DNA from: Paracidovorax citrulli
GTDB lineage: Bacteria; Pseudomonadota; Gammaproteobacteria; Burkholderiales; Burkholderiaceae_C
DNA: 64,000 nucleotides
NCBI RefSeq assembly: GCF_900100305.1
Contig: NZ_FNEY01000011.1
Location: forward strand, 75,902-139,901
Reading direction: 5' to 3'
Shown here: in pieces, positions 1-11,647 of the stretch
Position numbering within the stretch: the first letter of the stretch is position 1
How the letters are laid out: each line of letters opens with the position of its first letter
Translations under genes and position numbers: made by a program
Notes under the pieces: generated by a model
Databases searched by the model: none
Seen by the model: the letters and a program-made list of their open reading frames with translations, nothing else
What the model was told of the DNA's origin: nothing

Positions 1-1
1 C

Positions 2-826
2 ATCCACGAGCGCTACCTGGCCGCAGGCGCCGACCTGATCGAGACCAACACCTTCGGCGCCACCACGATCGCGCAGGAGGACTACCACATGGCCGACCTG
101 GCGCGGGAGATGAACCTCGCCTCGGCCCGGTTGGCGCGCGCCGCCTGCGACAAATACTCCACGCCCGACAAGCCGCGTTTCGTGGCCGGGGCCCTCGGGC
201 CGACGCCCAAGACAGCGAGCATCAGCCCGGACGTGAACGACCCCGGCGCACGCAACGTCGATTTCGAGCAACTACGTGCCGCGTACTACGAGCAGACCCA
301 GGCGCTGGTCGAAGGCGGTGCCGACGTGCTGCTGGTGGAAACCATCTTCGACACGCTCAACGCCAAGGCCGCGCTCTTCGCCATCGACGAATACTTCGAG
401 GCGAGCGGCGAGCGCCTGCCGCTCATCATCAGCGGCACCGTCACCGATGCCTCCGGCCGCATCCTCTCGGGCCAGACCGTGACGGCCTTCTGGCACAGCG
501 TGCGCCACGCGCGCCCGCTGGCCATCGGCCTGAACTGCGCCCTGGGCGCCACGCTGATGCGCCCCTACATCCAGGAACTGAACCGGGTGGCGGAAGACAC
601 CTTCATCAGCTGCTACCCCAACGCCGGCCTGCCCAACCCCATGAGCGACACCGGCTTCGACGAGACGCCCGAGGTCACCAGCCGCCTGGTGCACGAGTTC
701 GCCGCCGAGGGCCTGGTGAACATCGTGGGCGGCTGCTGCGGCACCACGCCGGACCACATCGCCGCCATCGGCCGCGCCGTGGCGCCGGTGCCCACGCGCA
801 AGCTGTTCTACCCCGAAGCGGCCTGA
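2..826 (+). CDS. metH: Homocysteine S-methyltransferase (MetH N-terminal module), 5' truncated by window edge
   Basis: The reading frame is open from base 2 and continues from outside the window. The product is the homocysteine-binding barrel of cobalamin-dependent methionine synthase, which methylates homocysteine to methionine. The three zinc cysteines are visible: one in IGLNCALG and a pair in GGCCGTTP near the C-terminus. Opening residues such as [15 protein letters not shown] are typical of the family. The protein stops right after this domain, so the folate, cobalamin and reactivation domains are not fused to it. They are not encoded downstream in this window, because the next gene is a sensor kinase. 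Many Comamonadaceae split metH into two genes, so the second half is probably elsewhere. BHMT-like enzymes share the fold, but the sequence style is MetH. Confidence 0.85.
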   Translation: MHERYLAAGADLIETNTFGATTIAQEDYHMADLAREMNLASARLARAACDKYSTPDKPRFVAGALGPTPKTASISPDVNDPGARNVDFEQLRAAYYEQTQALVEGGADVLLVETIFDTLNAKAALFAIDEYFEASGERLPLIISGTVTDASGRILSGQTVTAFWHSVRHARPLAIGLNCALGATLMRPYIQELNRVAEDTFISCYPNAGLPNPMSDTGFDETPEVTSRLVHEFAAEGLVNIVGGCCGTTPDHIAAIGRAVAPVPTRKLFYPEAA

Positions 827-849
827 TCCCGCCCGGCCGGCCCACCCCG

Positions 850-885
850 GAGCCGGCGGATGGGCTGCTCTCCTACCGCCGGCTC
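850..885. repeat. Inverted repeat after the metH fragment
   Basis: GAGCCGGCGG (850-859) and CCGCCGGCTC (876-885) are perfect 10-base inverted arms around a 16-base loop. They lie between the metH stop and the kinase start. No T-run follows, so this may be a weak terminator or an mRNA structure ahead of the kinase gene. Confidence 0.4.
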
Positions 886-902
886 ATCCGTGGCCCTTTA
901 GG

Positions 903-2374
903 ATGCGCACGTCTTCCACCCGGATCCCCCCCGTGCGCTCCCTGCGTATCCAACTCACCCTCTTCTGGACCCTGCTGCTGGGCGCCTGCGCCCTGGTGGC
1001 GGTCGTCCTCACGGTGCTCTACCAGTCGGGCTCCGGCGCGCAGGTGGCCGCCGGCCGCACCCGCGTGGCGCAGGCCTGCACCGACGTCGCCGGGCGCTAC
1101 GCCCAGTCCGCGCCCGGCGTGGCGGCCGACGCCCCGCGCGAGGACCTGCTGCGGGTGCTCCTGCACATGGTCCTGCTGGAGGCGCCGCGCGTCGAAGGCG
1201 GCGCCTGGAGCGCCAGCGGCGGCATGCTGGCCTATGCCTACCCCACCTACGAAGGCAGCGGCGTGAAAAGCGACGTGCCCTCCGCCGAGGAACCCCTGAT
1301 CGTGGAGATGGCGCGACAGGCCAGCGCCGGGCGCCAGCCGCTGGTGAACCTGGTGCGCGGCAGCCGCGAGGTGCTCATCGTGGCGGCCTGCCCGCTGGCC
1401 GCGCACCCCGGCACGGCCGTCTGGACCATGACCCGCGTGCATGCCGGCGCCATCGCCGCGCAGGACAGCCTGCGCGCGGGCATCGCCATCCTGGCCCTGC
1501 TGGTGGCGGTGTCGGGCGCATGGCTCGGATGGATGCTGCAGCGCGGCCTGCGGCAGGTGCAGCGCCTGGAGGACGCCCTGGCGCAGGCCGGCGGCGACAC
1601 CGTCCCCGTGCTCCAGCGCACCGGAATTCGCGAGCTCGACCGGATCGTGGAAGGCTTCAACAGCTTCGGCGCCCGGCTGCAGGAAGCGCGCGAGCGCCTG
1701 CGCGAGGCGCTCGCCCAGCAGCATCGCGACATGCGCCTCACGGCCCTGGGCCGCATGACGGCCTCGGTGGCGCACGAAATCCGCAACCCCATCGCCGCCA
1801 TGCGGCTGAAGGCCGACAACGCCCTGGCGGCGCCCCCCGCCCGCCATGCCGACGCCCTGGCCGCCATCGGCACGCAGATCGACCGGCTGGAGGGCCTGGT
1901 GCAGAGCCTGCTGACCCTGGTGCAGCCCCTGCAACTCGAACCCCACCCGGTGGACCTGCCCGCCTGGCTGCAGGAGCGGCTGGACACCGCCCGGGCCGCG
2001 GCCGAGGCCCGGGGCGTGCGCCTGTCGCTGCGCGGCGATGTACCGGCCACGGCCGTCTTCGACCCCGTGCACGCGGCCCGCGCCATCGACAACCTGCTGG
2101 ACAACGCCGTGCGCCATGCGCCGCGGGGAGGCGAGGCCGTGCTCTCGGCCCAGGTGGATGCCGCCCGTTCCCTGTGCGTGATCGCGGTGGAGGACGACGG
2201 CCCGGGCGTGCCCGAAGCATTGCGCGCCCAGCTCTTCGAGCCCTTCGCCACCGGCCGCACCGACGGCAACGGCCTGGGCCTGGCCCTGGCGCGCGAGGTG
2301 GCGCTGGCGCACGGGGGCGACCTGCACTACGCGCCGCGCGAAGGCGGCGGCGCCCGCTTCCTCCTGGAGCTGCC

Positions 2375-2390
<16 letters not shown>
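903..2390 (+). CDS. Membrane sensor histidine kinase
   Basis: This is a 495-residue two-component sensor kinase. A first membrane helix lies at about residues 17-43, a periplasmic sensor region follows, and a second helix lies near residues 190-214. A HAMP-like linker precedes the dimerisation/phosphoacceptor helix with ASVAHEIRNPIAAM, whose His is the autophosphorylation site. The ATPase domain shows the N box (IDNLLDNAVRHAP), G1 (VEDDGPGVP) and G2 (GNGLGLALAR). The end overlaps the next gene, a sigma-54 activator, by 16 bases, so the two are a cognate pair and probably translationally coupled. The signal is unknown. The context suggests control of the exported protein encoded at 3913. Confidence 0.9.
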
Positions 2391-3751
<1,361 letters not shown>

Positions 3752-3785
3752 AACGGATGGAGGCACCGGCGATGTCGCGAATCCG

Positions 3786-3796
3786 GACACAGTGTC
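3786..3796. promoter_or_regulatory. Palindrome GACACAGTGTC, candidate activator site
   Basis: This perfect 11-base palindrome starts 77 bases upstream of the -24 element at 3863. That is a plausible position for the upstream activating sequence of the NtrC-type regulator encoded just before it. Assignment is by position only. Confidence 0.3.
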
Positions 3797-3862
3797 GTCG
3801 CACCATCCATGCATTGACGATGGCCAGCAACGCAAGTCATTGATTCATAAGGCATTCCATGC

Positions 3863-3878
3863 TGGCACGCCTCTTGAA
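3863..3878 (+). promoter_or_regulatory. Sigma-54-like promoter (-24/-12)
   Basis: TGGCAC, five bases, then TTGAA. The sigma-54 consensus is TGGCACG-N4-TTGCW. The -24 half is perfect (TGGCACG) and the spacing is exact. The -12 half reads TTGAA, so the usual C is A. It lies 35 bases upstream of the ATG at 3913 and directly follows a sigma-54 activator gene. Confidence 0.55.
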
Positions 3879-3912
3879 ATACCAGAGCTCCACAACCTGA
3901 AGGAGTTCTGCC

Positions 3913-4659
3913 ATGCGACTCAATACCCTGACCCGCGCCGGCCTCGCCGCCCTCCTGCTCGCCTGTGCCGGAGCGCAGGCCCAGCCCGCCCCCCCGGCCC
4001 CCGGTGCCGTTCCGCCGCCCCCCGGTGCCGTTCCGCCGCCCCCCGTGGCAGGCCAGCCGCCCGGCCCGATCGGCCAGCCTGCCGCCGTGGAGCAGGCCTC
4101 GCACAGCGGCGCCGTGCAGCGCTGGCTGCTCAACCCCAACGGCGAAGCCGACGGCCTGCTGCTGCAGGATGGCGCGCAGGTGGCCTTCCCGCCGCACCTG
4201 TCCGATACCCTGACATCCTGGCTGCGCCCCGGCGACGCCGTGGACGTGGCCGGCTGGCACTATTCCGGCGTGCCCGTGCTGCGCATCAGCGCGATCAGCT
4301 CGCAGGGCCGCACCGTCCAGGACACGCCCCCGTCCCCGGGCCAGATGCCTCCGCCCCCGCCGCAGCGCCCTGCCCTGGTCGAACTGCAGACCGACGGGCG
4401 CGTGGCTACCGTCCTGCTCAACACCCGCGGCGATGCCCACGGCCTGCTGCTCGACAACGGCGTGATCGTCCGCTTCCCGCCCCATGTGGCCGCCTCCATC
4501 GGCAACCTGCTGCAGACCGGCGCCACCGTGTCGGCCCGCGGCTGGGGCACGCGCAACGCGCTGGGCACGGCGCTGGAAGCCACGCAGTTGGGCTCCTCCG
4601 CCAGCACGCTGCAGGAAGTGTTCCGCGGCCCGGCCGGCGGCCCTCCCCGCCGCCCCTGA
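3913..4659 (+). CDS. Secreted Pro-rich protein with two copies of a small beta-type domain
   Basis: This 248-residue protein has an N-terminal signal peptide (TRAGLAALLLACAGAQA, cleavage near residue 24). A Pro-rich stretch follows that includes a 21-base tandem duplication at 4003-4044 encoding PGAVPPP twice. Two related domains of about 65 residues come next. Each runs 'V..-LLN..G-A-GLLLxxG..V.FPPH-..L..G..V...GW'. The same domain occurs twice more in the next gene. The pattern of short strands and a GD-type turn suggests an OB-like fold, but I do not recognise a named family. AAGGAG lies 7 bases before the ATG. Export to the periplasm or outside is likely. Function unknown. Confidence 0.75.
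   Translation: MRLNTLTRAGLAALLLACAGAQAQPAPPAPGAVPPPPGAVPPPPVAGQPPGPIGQPAAVEQASHSGAVQRWLLNPNGEADGLLLQDGAQVAFPPHLSDTLTSWLRPGDAVDVAGWHYSGVPVLRISAISSQGRTVQDTPPSPGQMPPPPPQRPALVELQTDGRVATVLLNTRGDAHGLLLDNGVIVRFPPHVAASIGNLLQTGATVSARGWGTRNALGTALEATQLGSSASTLQEVFRGPAGGPPRRP
4003..4044 (+). repeat. Two-copy 21-base tandem repeat in coding sequence
   Basis: The unit GGTGCCGTTCCGCCGCC plus four C occurs twice in direct succession (4003-4023 and 4024-4044). It encodes the Pro-rich segment behind the signal peptide. Length variation by slippage would keep the frame. Confidence 0.8.
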
Positions 4660-4694
4660 GCGGCCCTGGTTCGCCATCCTCCACAGGAGACCGC

Positions 4695-5249
4695 ATGTCC
4701 CAACCCCAGGAAACCGTGGAAGTCTGGTCCCTCGAGGGCCGCTTCCAGCATCTGCTCCACAGCCCGCGCGGCGAGGTGGAAGGCGTGCTCATCGACGTGG
4801 ACGGCGTCACCGCGCAGTTCACCTTCGGCAAGCATGACGAGTGCGCCGTGCGCGCCGCCGAAGCGCTGAAGCCCGGACAGGCTCTCGTGCTCGAAGGCAG
4901 CGTGGCGCCGCCCCCGCGGCACGGCGAGGCCTCGCACGAGGTCTATGCCTTCGAGCGGCTGGTGTCGATCGACGGCGAGCCCGCCGCGCCCGAAGAGGCC
5001 GTGCGGCGCGCCGAAGGCCGCGTGGCGCGCATCCACCACGCCCGCCATGGCGAGCCCAACGGCGTGGTGCTGGACACGGGCGACTTCATCCACCTGCGTC
5101 CCGACGGCTACGCGGCGCTGCAGCTGCAGCCCGGCGACGCGGTCGAGGCCGCCGGCCCCGCCCGCCCGCTGCGCGGCGCGCAGGGCCACGTGATCGAGGC
5201 CCGCACCGTCAACGGCAAGCCCCTTCCCGCCCAGCCCCACCACGGGTGA
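4695..5249 (+). CDS. Cytoplasmic paralogue with the same duplicated domain
   Basis: This 184-residue protein starts at MSQPQETVEVWS, with ACAGGAGA as ribosome site. It lacks a signal peptide. Residues about 10-65 and 105-160 repeat the domain found in the upstream secreted protein (LEGRFQHLLHSPRGEVEGVLID and AEGRVARIHHARHGEPNGVVLD are the matching openings). The gene is 35 bases downstream of its paralogue and 4 bases before an MFS gene, so all three are probably one operon under the sigma-54-like promoter. No catalytic motif is visible. A nucleic-acid- or ligand-binding role would fit an OB-like fold, but that is a guess. Confidence 0.7.
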   Translation: MSQPQETVEVWSLEGRFQHLLHSPRGEVEGVLIDVDGVTAQFTFGKHDECAVRAAEALKPGQALVLEGSVAPPPRHGEASHEVYAFERLVSIDGEPAAPEEAVRRAEGRVARIHHARHGEPNGVVLDTGDFIHLRPDGYAALQLQPGDAVEAAGPARPLRGAQGHVIEARTVNGKPLPAQPHHG

Positions 5250-5253
5250 CACC

Positions 5254-6609
5254 ATGACCACCGCCGCGCACCCCGCCATCGCAGACACCGTGCCCTCCCC
5301 GCTGTTCGGAGGCCCGGCCCCCCAGGAAAAACGGCCTGCCGGCGCAAGCACGCCGGTGGCCGCCGGGGCCTCCCTCACGGCCCTGGCCTGGATGGCGTTC
5401 TTCATGGCGGACGTGCGCGACGGGCTCGGTCCGTTCCTCGCCACCTACCTGCAGACCCAGCGCATCGACCAGACCATGATCGGCATCGTGATGTCGGCCG
5501 GCGGCCTGGCCGGCATGCTGGCCACCCCCGTGGCCGGCGCCTGGGCGGACCGCATCCGCGCCAAGCGGATGCTGGTCGCGATCGCCGCGCTGGCCATCCT
5601 GGGCGCGAGCGCGGTCGCCTTCGGCACCCGGTCGCCGGGCATGCTGGTGCTGTCGCAGGTTCTCACCGGCGTGGCCGGCGCGCTGCTGGCCGCCGGCCTC
5701 GCCGCGCTCACGCTGGGCCTGGCCCGCCGCCAGGGCCTGCGCCACCAGACCGGCCGCAACGAGGCCTACAGCCATGCCGGCAACATCGTTTCCGCGCTGG
5801 GCGCGGCGGCTTTCGCGCACTGGCTGGGCGCGCCCTGGATGCTGGTCGTCATGACGGCCATGGCCGTGGGCGCCCTGGCCTGCCTGATGGCCATCCGCGA
5901 CCGCGACATCGACCAGGTGGCGGCCCGCGGCGGCGAGCCGGCCCCGGAGGCACGCACGGACGCGGCACCGGCTGCCGCATCCGCCGGCGCCCCGGCCGCC
6001 CCCGAGGGCTGGCGCGCCTTCCTGTCGCACCGCGCGCTCTGGCTTTTCGGGCTGGCCTGCGCGCTCTTCCACCTGGGCAACGCGGCCATGCTGCCGCTGC
6101 TCAACCAGCGGCTGGCGGCCACCGTGCCCGACTCCGCGCCGCTCCTGTGGACCGGCATCGCCATCGTCGTCGCCCAGCTCACCATGGTGCCGGTGGCGCT
6201 GTGGGTGTCGCGCAGCCGCCGCCTCGACCTGCAGGTATTCATCTACATCGCCATCCTGGCGCTGCCCGTGCGCGGCATCCTGGCCTGGGCCATTCCCGAT
6301 GCCTGGGCCAACATTCCCGTGCAGATCCTCGACGGCCTCGCAGCCGGCGCCCTGGGCGTGGCCACTCCCCTGATGGTGGAGCGCTACGTGCGCGGCAGCG
6401 GCCGCTACAACACCGCCCTCGGGCTGGTCATGACACTGCAGGGCGTCGGTGCCTCGCTGAGTCCGGCCATCGCCAACAGCGTGGTGGGTGCGCAGGGGCA
6501 TTTCGGGCTGGCCTTCGCCGTGCTCGCGGGCTGCGCGATGCTGGCGCTGCCGGTCTTCTGGTTCGCGCAGCGGCAGGCCGAACGGCATCCCGCACCGCAT
6601 CCCGCCTAG
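5254..6609 (+). CDS. MFS transporter
   Basis: This 451-residue major facilitator has about 12 hydrophobic segments. A long polar N-terminus of about 40 residues precedes the first helix ([17 protein letters not shown]). The MFS motif A region is visible after helix 2 ([12 protein letters not shown]). A polar central loop around residues 215-255 separates the two halves. The substrate cannot be told from sequence. The gene starts 4 bases after the preceding stop, so it is co-transcribed with the duplicated-domain genes and may export or import a compound linked to that two-component system. Confidence 0.85.
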   Translation: MTTAAHPAIADTVPSPLFGGPAPQEKRPAGASTPVAAGASLTALAWMAFFMADVRDGLGPFLATYLQTQRIDQTMIGIVMSAGGLAGMLATPVAGAWADRIRAKRMLVAIAALAILGASAVAFGTRSPGMLVLSQVLTGVAGALLAAGLAALTLGLARRQGLRHQTGRNEAYSHAGNIVSALGAAAFAHWLGAPWMLVVMTAMAVGALACLMAIRDRDIDQVAARGGEPAPEARTDAAPAAASAGAPAAPEGWRAFLSHRALWLFGLACALFHLGNAAMLPLLNQRLAATVPDSAPLLWTGIAIVVAQLTMVPVALWVSRSRRLDLQVFIYIAILALPVRGILAWAIPDAWANIPVQILDGLAAGALGVATPLMVERYVRGSGRYNTALGLVMTLQGVGASLSPAIANSVVGAQGHFGLAFAVLAGCAMLALPVFWFAQRQAERHPAPHPA

Positions 6610-6946
6610 GGGAAGCGGCTACCGCCAGCTGGGCACGCAGGTGCGCGTGGCCACCTGTGGCGGCATGACCGGAACGACCAGTACCGGGGCCCGGGACATG
6701 CCCCGCCAGTGTTCGGCGCTTCGAGCCAGGGCGGCGACGACGCGCAGTTCATCGCGGCCCCAGCGCTCGATGATGCCAATCCCCTACACCAGTCCTCCAA
6801 GGGACCCGGCCCGGGTTGACTTGGTCGTTCCCGCCGTATTACAAAATGTATCCTTCTTTGCCTTTGGTTCTGTTCCGCGTCCTGCATCGGCGCCACGCTT
6901 TGCCGGCCCTCCCGCTCCACAGATACCACCCACCATCCGCCAGCCC
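6610..6946. other. Intergenic region before the chemoreceptor gene
   Basis: There is no convincing gene in these 337 bases. An imperfect inverted repeat (GGCGGCATG near 6659 and CATGCCCCGCC near 6698) may terminate the transporter operon. TTGACT at 6816-6821 with TACAAA at 6840-6845 (18-base spacing) is a candidate sigma-70 promoter for the chemoreceptor gene. The promoter call is weak. Confidence 0.4.
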
Positions 6947-8413
6947 ATGGGCAAAGCGAAACGAGGCCGCGACCTCTCCCCCAGCGCGCAACAGGCCCTG
7001 CAGACCATAGCCTGCCGGGCGGATGCCCTTCTGCTGGCCATCTGTGCCCTCGGCGCGATCGTCGCGCTATGGATCGGTTTCGTATATGGCCGGCCCGGTA
7101 CCGCAGCGATCTGGGGTGGTGCCCTGATGGCGCTGGCCGCATGGGCCTACCTGGCGGTGCGCGGCAGCCTGCTGGGCCGGCTGGCGCTCGTGACCGCCGG
7201 CATCGGGCTGGTGGCCCTGCACATCCAGCTCAGCCTGGGCGCCACCGAGATGCATTTCGGCGTCTTCGTCTTCCTGGCCTTCGTGCTGGCCTACCGCGAC
7301 TGGCGGCCCGTCGTCTTCGCGGCAGTGCTGATCGCCGTGCACCACATCGCGTTCGATCGCCTGCAGCTGGCCGGGGGCCCGGTGTACTGCCTTACCGAAC
7401 CCGACTTCGGGCGCGTCCTGGTACACGCCGCGTTCGTGGTCGTGCAGACCGCGGTGGAGGTGGCCATCACCCTGCGCACCCGCGCCGATGCGATCGAATC
7501 GGCGGAACTCCAGTACCTGTGCCGCCCCCAGCAGGACGGCCAGCTGTCGCTGGACGTGCGCGGCGTGCCGGTGGACAGCGCCGCGGCCCGGGCCCTGCAG
7601 GCCGCGCTGCTGCGGCTCAACGGGGTGGTGACCGATGTCCACCAGGCCGCGGCGGGCCTGGCGGCGGCGGCGGGCGAGATCGCCACGGGCAACCGCGACC
7701 TCAGCCAGCGCACCGAACGCACCGCCTCCCACCTGCAGGACGCAGCGGCATCGATGGGCCAGCTGGACGGCGCCGTGCAGCACAGCGTGCAGGAGGCGGT
7801 GGCCGCCCGCCGGCTGACGCAGGAAGCCACCCAGGTGGCGGAGCACTGCGGCGGCGTGGTGACCGAGGTCGTCGCCACCGTGCAGGACATCCACTCCAGC
7901 GCCGGACGCATTGCCGACATCGTGGGCGTGATCGATGGCATCGCCTTCCAGACGAACATCCTGGCGCTGAACGCCGCGGTGGAGGCGGCCCGCGCCGGCG
8001 AACAGGGCCGGGGTTTCGCGGTGGTGGCGAGCGAGGTGCGCTCGCTGGCCGGACGCAGCGCCGAAGCCGCCCGCGAAGTCCGCGCGCTCATCGCCGCCTC
8101 CGTGCAGAAGGCCGAGCGCGGCAGCCGGCTGGCGACGGATGCCGGCGAGCACATGCAGAACGTGGTGGACTGCGCACGCCGTGCCTCCGAGGTGGTGGGC
8201 GCCATCAGCACATCGGTCGAAGGGCAATCGGGCGAACTGGGCCGCGTCAACGCCTCGGTGACCGAACTCGATCACATGACCCAGCAGAACGCGGCGCTGG
8301 TCGAGCAGTCCTCGGCCGCGGCGGCCAGCCTGCTGGAGCAGGCCGGCCGGCTCAGGAGCGTGGTGGACGGCTTCCAGTTCCAGCCCGAACGCCTGCTCGC
8401 CGCAGCGCGCTGA
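6947..8413 (+). CDS. Methyl-accepting chemotaxis protein with multi-helix membrane sensor
   Basis: This 488-residue chemoreceptor has an N-terminal part (about residues 20-185) of five or six membrane helices in place of the usual two helices around a periplasmic domain. Sensing is probably within the membrane or at the cytoplasmic face. There is no obvious HAMP domain. The cytoplasmic signalling hairpin is classical, with [20 protein letters not shown] at its tip, the CheA/CheW contact region. The C-terminus lacks an NWETF-type CheR tether. The start MGKAKRGRD was chosen because upstream sequence in frame lacks coding character. The gene is alone, convergent with the nag-type operon. Confidence 0.88.
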   Translation: MGKAKRGRDLSPSAQQALQTIACRADALLLAICALGAIVALWIGFVYGRPGTAAIWGGALMALAAWAYLAVRGSLLGRLALVTAGIGLVALHIQLSLGATEMHFGVFVFLAFVLAYRDWRPVVFAAVLIAVHHIAFDRLQLAGGPVYCLTEPDFGRVLVHAAFVVVQTAVEVAITLRTRADAIESAELQYLCRPQQDGQLSLDVRGVPVDSAAARALQAALLRLNGVVTDVHQAAAGLAAAAGEIATGNRDLSQRTERTASHLQDAAASMGQLDGAVQHSVQEAVAARRLTQEATQVAEHCGGVVTEVVATVQDIHSSAGRIADIVGVIDGIAFQTNILALNAAVEAARAGEQGRGFAVVASEVRSLAGRSAEAAREVRALIAASVQKAERGSRLATDAGEHMQNVVDCARRASEVVGAISTSVEGQSGELGRVNASVTELDHMTQQNAALVEQSSAAAASLLEQAGRLRSVVDGFQFQPERLLAAAR

Positions 8414-8463
8414 ATTCATGCCGGAGCCGGCGCCGAAGGCCCGGAGCCCCGGCCCGGCCCGGC

Positions 8464-8793
8464 TCACGCGCCTTCGAGCTGCAGGTACACCTTGCCCTGC
8501 TCGATCCGCACGGGGTAGGTGCGCAGGCCCCGCGTGAGCGGCGCGCACAGCGCGCTGCCGTCCCGCACGTCGAAGCGGCCCTGGTGCAGCGGGCATTCGA
8601 TCTCGTGCCCCTCCAGGAAGCCGTCGCACAGCCGCGCGTTGCCGTGGGTGCAGAGGTTGTCGGTGGCGAACACCTCGCCTTCCACCGAATAGAGCGCCAC
8701 GTCGCGCCCGCCGACGGTCACGCCGATCACGTCGTCTTCCGGCACGTCGCCCAGTTCGGCGGCTTCGGTCCATCCGGTATCGATAGCGGTCAT
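8464..8793 (-). CDS. nagAb: Rieske ferredoxin of salicylate 5-hydroxylase
   Basis: This 109-residue [2Fe-2S] Rieske ferredoxin has cluster ligands Cys48, His50, Cys67 and His70 (CTHG and CPLHQGRFD). It carries electrons from the NagAa-type reductase to the oxygenase. It is the last gene of a four-gene operon in the order reductase, large subunit, small subunit, ferredoxin, which is the nagAa-G-H-Ab order of salicylate 5-hydroxylase. The start MTAIDTGW gives the family length and lies 11 bases after the small-subunit stop. Confidence 0.9.
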   Translation of the reverse strand: MTAIDTGWTEAAELGDVPEDDVIGVTVGGRDVALYSVEGEVFATDNLCTHGNARLCDGFLEGHEIECPLHQGRFDVRDGSALCAPLTRGLRTYPVRIEQGKVYLQLEGA

Positions 8794-8804
8794 GGAATGT
8801 CTCC

Positions 8805-9293
8805 TCAGATGGGGTAGATGATGGAGTTCGGGATCATTTCGCTGTCGTAGATGCATTCCTTGCGGGCGAAGCGCAGCCCCTGGGGCGTGCGCACCACCAC
8901 GTCGAGGTAGCGGCCCACGTTGAACACCGCGGAAGGCTCCGACAGCTTGGTGCGGAACACGGCGTAGTTCGCCTCGCACTCCCAGCGGCCCTCGCCGGCC
9001 GCGCGCACGCGCGGCGCGCCGATCACGTGGCGCTGGTAGTACGGATCGTGGAACAGCGTCTCGCGGATGCCATAGACGCGGTCCTTCAGCATGCCCTGGC
9101 TGTCGAACGAGAGCGTGGCCAGCGGCAGGCCGCGCTCGTGGTTCTCGCGCGGCTGCAGGCGATAGACGCAGTCTTCGGTGAAGAAGCCCGGCCAGCGGTC
9201 CCAGTCGGCGGCGTCCAGCGCCGAGGCATAGTCGGCATAGAGCTGCTGCAGCGCGAACCAGTCGGCGAAGTCGATGGGTGTCTTCATGCTCAT
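8805..9293 (-). CDS. nagH: Salicylate 5-hydroxylase small (beta) subunit
   Basis: This 162-residue protein belongs to the ring-hydroxylating dioxygenase small-subunit family (SnoaL/NTF2-like fold). It is structural and packs with the large subunit. Recognisable features are the N-terminal helix region [17 protein letters not shown] followed by [12 protein letters not shown]. The gene starts 4 bases after the large-subunit stop, and a second possible Met lies two codons in. Salicylate 5-hydroxylases are alpha-beta oxygenases that convert salicylate to gentisate. Confidence 0.88.
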   Translation of the reverse strand: MSMKTPIDFADWFALQQLYADYASALDAADWDRWPGFFTEDCVYRLQPRENHERGLPLATLSFDSQGMLKDRVYGIRETLFHDPYYQRHVIGAPRVRAAGEGRWECEANYAVFRTKLSEPSAVFNVGRYLDVVVRTPQGLRFARKECIYDSEMIPNSIIYPI

Positions 9294-9297
9294 GGCC

Positions 9298-10563
9298 TCA
9301 GTCCTCCTTCTCCATCACGCCGCGCCAGTATTCGTACATGCCGCGGATCAGCGTCTCGGTCACCATGTGGTCGGTGTCGCCCACTTCGTGGCCGCCCAGT
9401 TCCACCAGCGCGCGGTGGAAGGGCTTCTGCTCGAAGCCCTGCTGCGAGAACTCGATCACCTCGCCGTCGTCGGCCGACACGAAGCCCGCCGGCCCGAACA
9501 GGTTGGACTGGCGCAGGCGGCGCTCGGTCATCTCGTCGGTGTCGTCCTCGTAGCCGAAATGCGTCCACACGAAATCGAAGGCATCGTGGCCCACGGGCTG
9601 GATGTGGCGCGTGGAGACGCTGTTGACCTGCTGCTGCAGGATCACGCTCGGGAACAGCGTGGTCATCACCGCCGTGGGGCCGCCCCACCAGGGCTCGGGC
9701 ACGATGTCGAGAAAGCGCGGGTCTTCCAGCTGCATGCCGGCCTTGAAGCTGGAAACGTTCGACACGTCCGACTGCTTCTTGGCCTCGCCGCGCGTGGACA
9801 CCATGGCCGCATGGCGGTGGCGCGCATCCATCTTCAATTCCGACTTGTTGTCCGCCCGCCAGAGGCCGAAGGTGACGAACCAGGTGTGCAGCAGGCCGGG
9901 GTGGTACGGGTCCTTGATGTTCTCCTGCATCAGCTTCCAGTTGCCCGGAATGCGCTGGCGGTTGTAGCCGAGGATCTTGAGCTTGCGGCCGTTGAACATG
10001 CGGTCGAAATAGCCCAGGATCACCGGGCCCATGAAGTCCTCCAGCGATTCCACGCCGTGGTCGAAAGAGGCGAACACCACCCCGCCGCGCACGGCCACCT
10101 TGAGCCGCGTGAGGCTGTGCTCCTCGAGCTTGAAATCCGCCGGCATGCCGCCATGCACCTTGCCGTCCTGCTTCACTCCGCGCCGGAACGGCACGCCCTG
10201 CAGCGCGCCATCGAGCCTGTAGCTCCACTGGTGGTAGGGGCAGACGAACTCCTTGCGGTTGCCGTGCCGCTCGCGGCAAAACCGCATGCCGCGGTGCGCG
10301 CAGACGTTCTCCACCACGTGCAACTGCATGTCCTCGCCGCGCACCAGGATCACCGAGCGCTCGCCGATCGCCGTGCGCTTGAAGTCGCCGGGGTTGGGCA
10401 CTTCGGCCTCCAGCCCCACGTAGCACCAGTGGCCGCGGTAGAAAAATCGTTCCAGCTCGCGGCGGTAGATCTCTTCGCTGGTGTAGGCCGCGAACGGCAC
10501 GCGATGGGTGCCGGGGCTCTCCCAGACGGGCTGCAATGGGAAGACGGGGTGGGGCGTGCTCAT
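9298..10563 (-). CDS. nagG: Salicylate 5-hydroxylase large (alpha) subunit
   Basis: This 421-residue Rieske oxygenase alpha subunit is the catalytic part of the enzyme that 5-hydroxylates salicylate to gentisate. Rieske ligands are Cys88, His90, Cys108 and His111 (CAHRG and CPYHQW). The mononuclear iron site shows Asp218, His221 and His226 (DPYHPGLLH). From memory the sequence is very close to NagG of naphthalene degraders, including GGHEVGDTDHMVTETLIRG near the C-terminus. Anthranilate dioxygenase (AndAc) is the nearest alternative, but gene order and the NagAa-like reductase favour salicylate. The start MSTPHPVF fits the family. Confidence 0.9.
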   Translation of the reverse strand: MSTPHPVFPLQPVWESPGTHRVPFAAYTSEEIYRRELERFFYRGHWCYVGLEAEVPNPGDFKRTAIGERSVILVRGEDMQLHVVENVCAHRGMRFCRERHGNRKEFVCPYHQWSYRLDGALQGVPFRRGVKQDGKVHGGMPADFKLEEHSLTRLKVAVRGGVVFASFDHGVESLEDFMGPVILGYFDRMFNGRKLKILGYNRQRIPGNWKLMQENIKDPYHPGLLHTWFVTFGLWRADNKSELKMDARHRHAAMVSTRGEAKKQSDVSNVSSFKAGMQLEDPRFLDIVPEPWWGGPTAVMTTLFPSVILQQQVNSVSTRHIQPVGHDAFDFVWTHFGYEDDTDEMTERRLRQSNLFGPAGFVSADDGEVIEFSQQGFEQKPFHRALVELGGHEVGDTDHMVTETLIRGMYEYWRGVMEKED

Positions 10564-10585
10564 GTCGTTGGCTCCTCGGGATGTG

Positions 10586-11581
10586 TCAGGGCGTACTGGC
10601 GTAGAAAGCGTCCGCATAGAGATGCTCGGGCGCGATGCCGCGCTGGCGCGCCAGCAGCGACACCGCCTCCACCATCGGCGGCGATCCGCACAGGTAGGCG
10701 CGCCAGCCTTCCAGCGAGGGCCAGTCCTGCGCGATCGCATCGGTGACGAGGCCCGTGCGCTGGCCCGGCGCCGCATCGGCCGCGGCCACCACGGCATGCA
10801 CCTGCAACCGCGGATGGCGCTGCTGCAGGTCGGCCAGCCACTGCAGGCCATAGACGTCGCGCGCAGACCGCGCACCGGCATAGACGTGGATCGGATTGGG
10901 CATGCCGGCCTCCAGCGCGCCGCGCACGATGGAGAGGATCGGCGCCAGCCCCGTGCCGCCCGCCACGCAGAGCATCGGCCCCTCGTACTTGCGGCGCAGG
11001 TAGGCCGAACCCAGCGGCCCGCTCACGCGCACCGCATCGCCCACCGCCAGCACGCTCGCGACGTGCGTCGAAACGAGCCCGCCTTCGACCAACCGCACAT
11101 GGAATTCGAGTTCGCCGTCATGCGGCAGCCCGGCCATCGAATAGGGCCGCGCCAGGCCCGGCCCGAACTGCAGCTGCGCGTACTGCCCCGGCGAGAAATC
11201 CAGCGGCTTGGCCGGCTTCAGACGCAGGCGGCGGATGTCGTGCGTGAGCGTTTCCACGGCCGTCACCGTGGCCTTGAGCGTGCGGGCGGTGTGCACCACC
11301 ACCTCGTCGGGCTCGGGGATCTCGATGGTGCAGGACTCGCTCAGCACCGTCTGGCAGGCCATCACGTACTGCGCCCCGCCATCGCCGCCCAGCGGCGGCA
11401 TGCGCAGCGCCTGGCCGGAATCCAGCACCTCGCCCGCGATGACCTTGCAGCGGCAGGTGCCGCACCGGCCCGCCATGCAGCTGTACGAAACGGGGATCTG
11501 GTGGGCGCGCAGCACTTCCAGCAGGTTGGCGCCGGGCGCCACGGGCAACACGCGGCCCAGCGGCTCGATATGCAACTCCAT
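10586..11581 (-). CDS. nagAa: Ferredoxin reductase of salicylate 5-hydroxylase
   Basis: This 331-residue NADH-dependent reductase feeds electrons to the Rieske ferredoxin. An N-terminal plant-type [2Fe-2S] domain has Cys35, Cys40, Cys43 and Cys76 ([12 protein letters not shown]). An FAD-binding barrel follows (RPYSMAGLP) and then an NAD-binding domain ([21 protein letters not shown]). It is the first gene of the minus-strand operon. It is divergent from the LysR-type regulator, with 111 bases between the start codons. The start [10 protein letters not shown] matches the NagAa N-terminus I recall. Confidence 0.9.
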   Translation of the reverse strand: MELHIEPLGRVLPVAPGANLLEVLRAHQIPVSYSCMAGRCGTCRCKVIAGEVLDSGQALRMPPLGGDGGAQYVMACQTVLSESCTIEIPEPDEVVVHTARTLKATVTAVETLTHDIRRLRLKPAKPLDFSPGQYAQLQFGPGLARPYSMAGLPHDGELEFHVRLVEGGLVSTHVASVLAVGDAVRVSGPLGSAYLRRKYEGPMLCVAGGTGLAPILSIVRGALEAGMPNPIHVYAGARSARDVYGLQWLADLQQRHPRLQVHAVVAAADAAPGQRTGLVTDAIAQDWPSLEGWRAYLCGSPPMVEAVSLLARQRGIAPEHLYADAFYASTP

Positions 11582-11647
11582 CGGGGACTGTCTCCAGGTT
11601 TTCGTTATGGCCCCGATCATTCCCGCGATTGTTTCATCAGCCAATAG

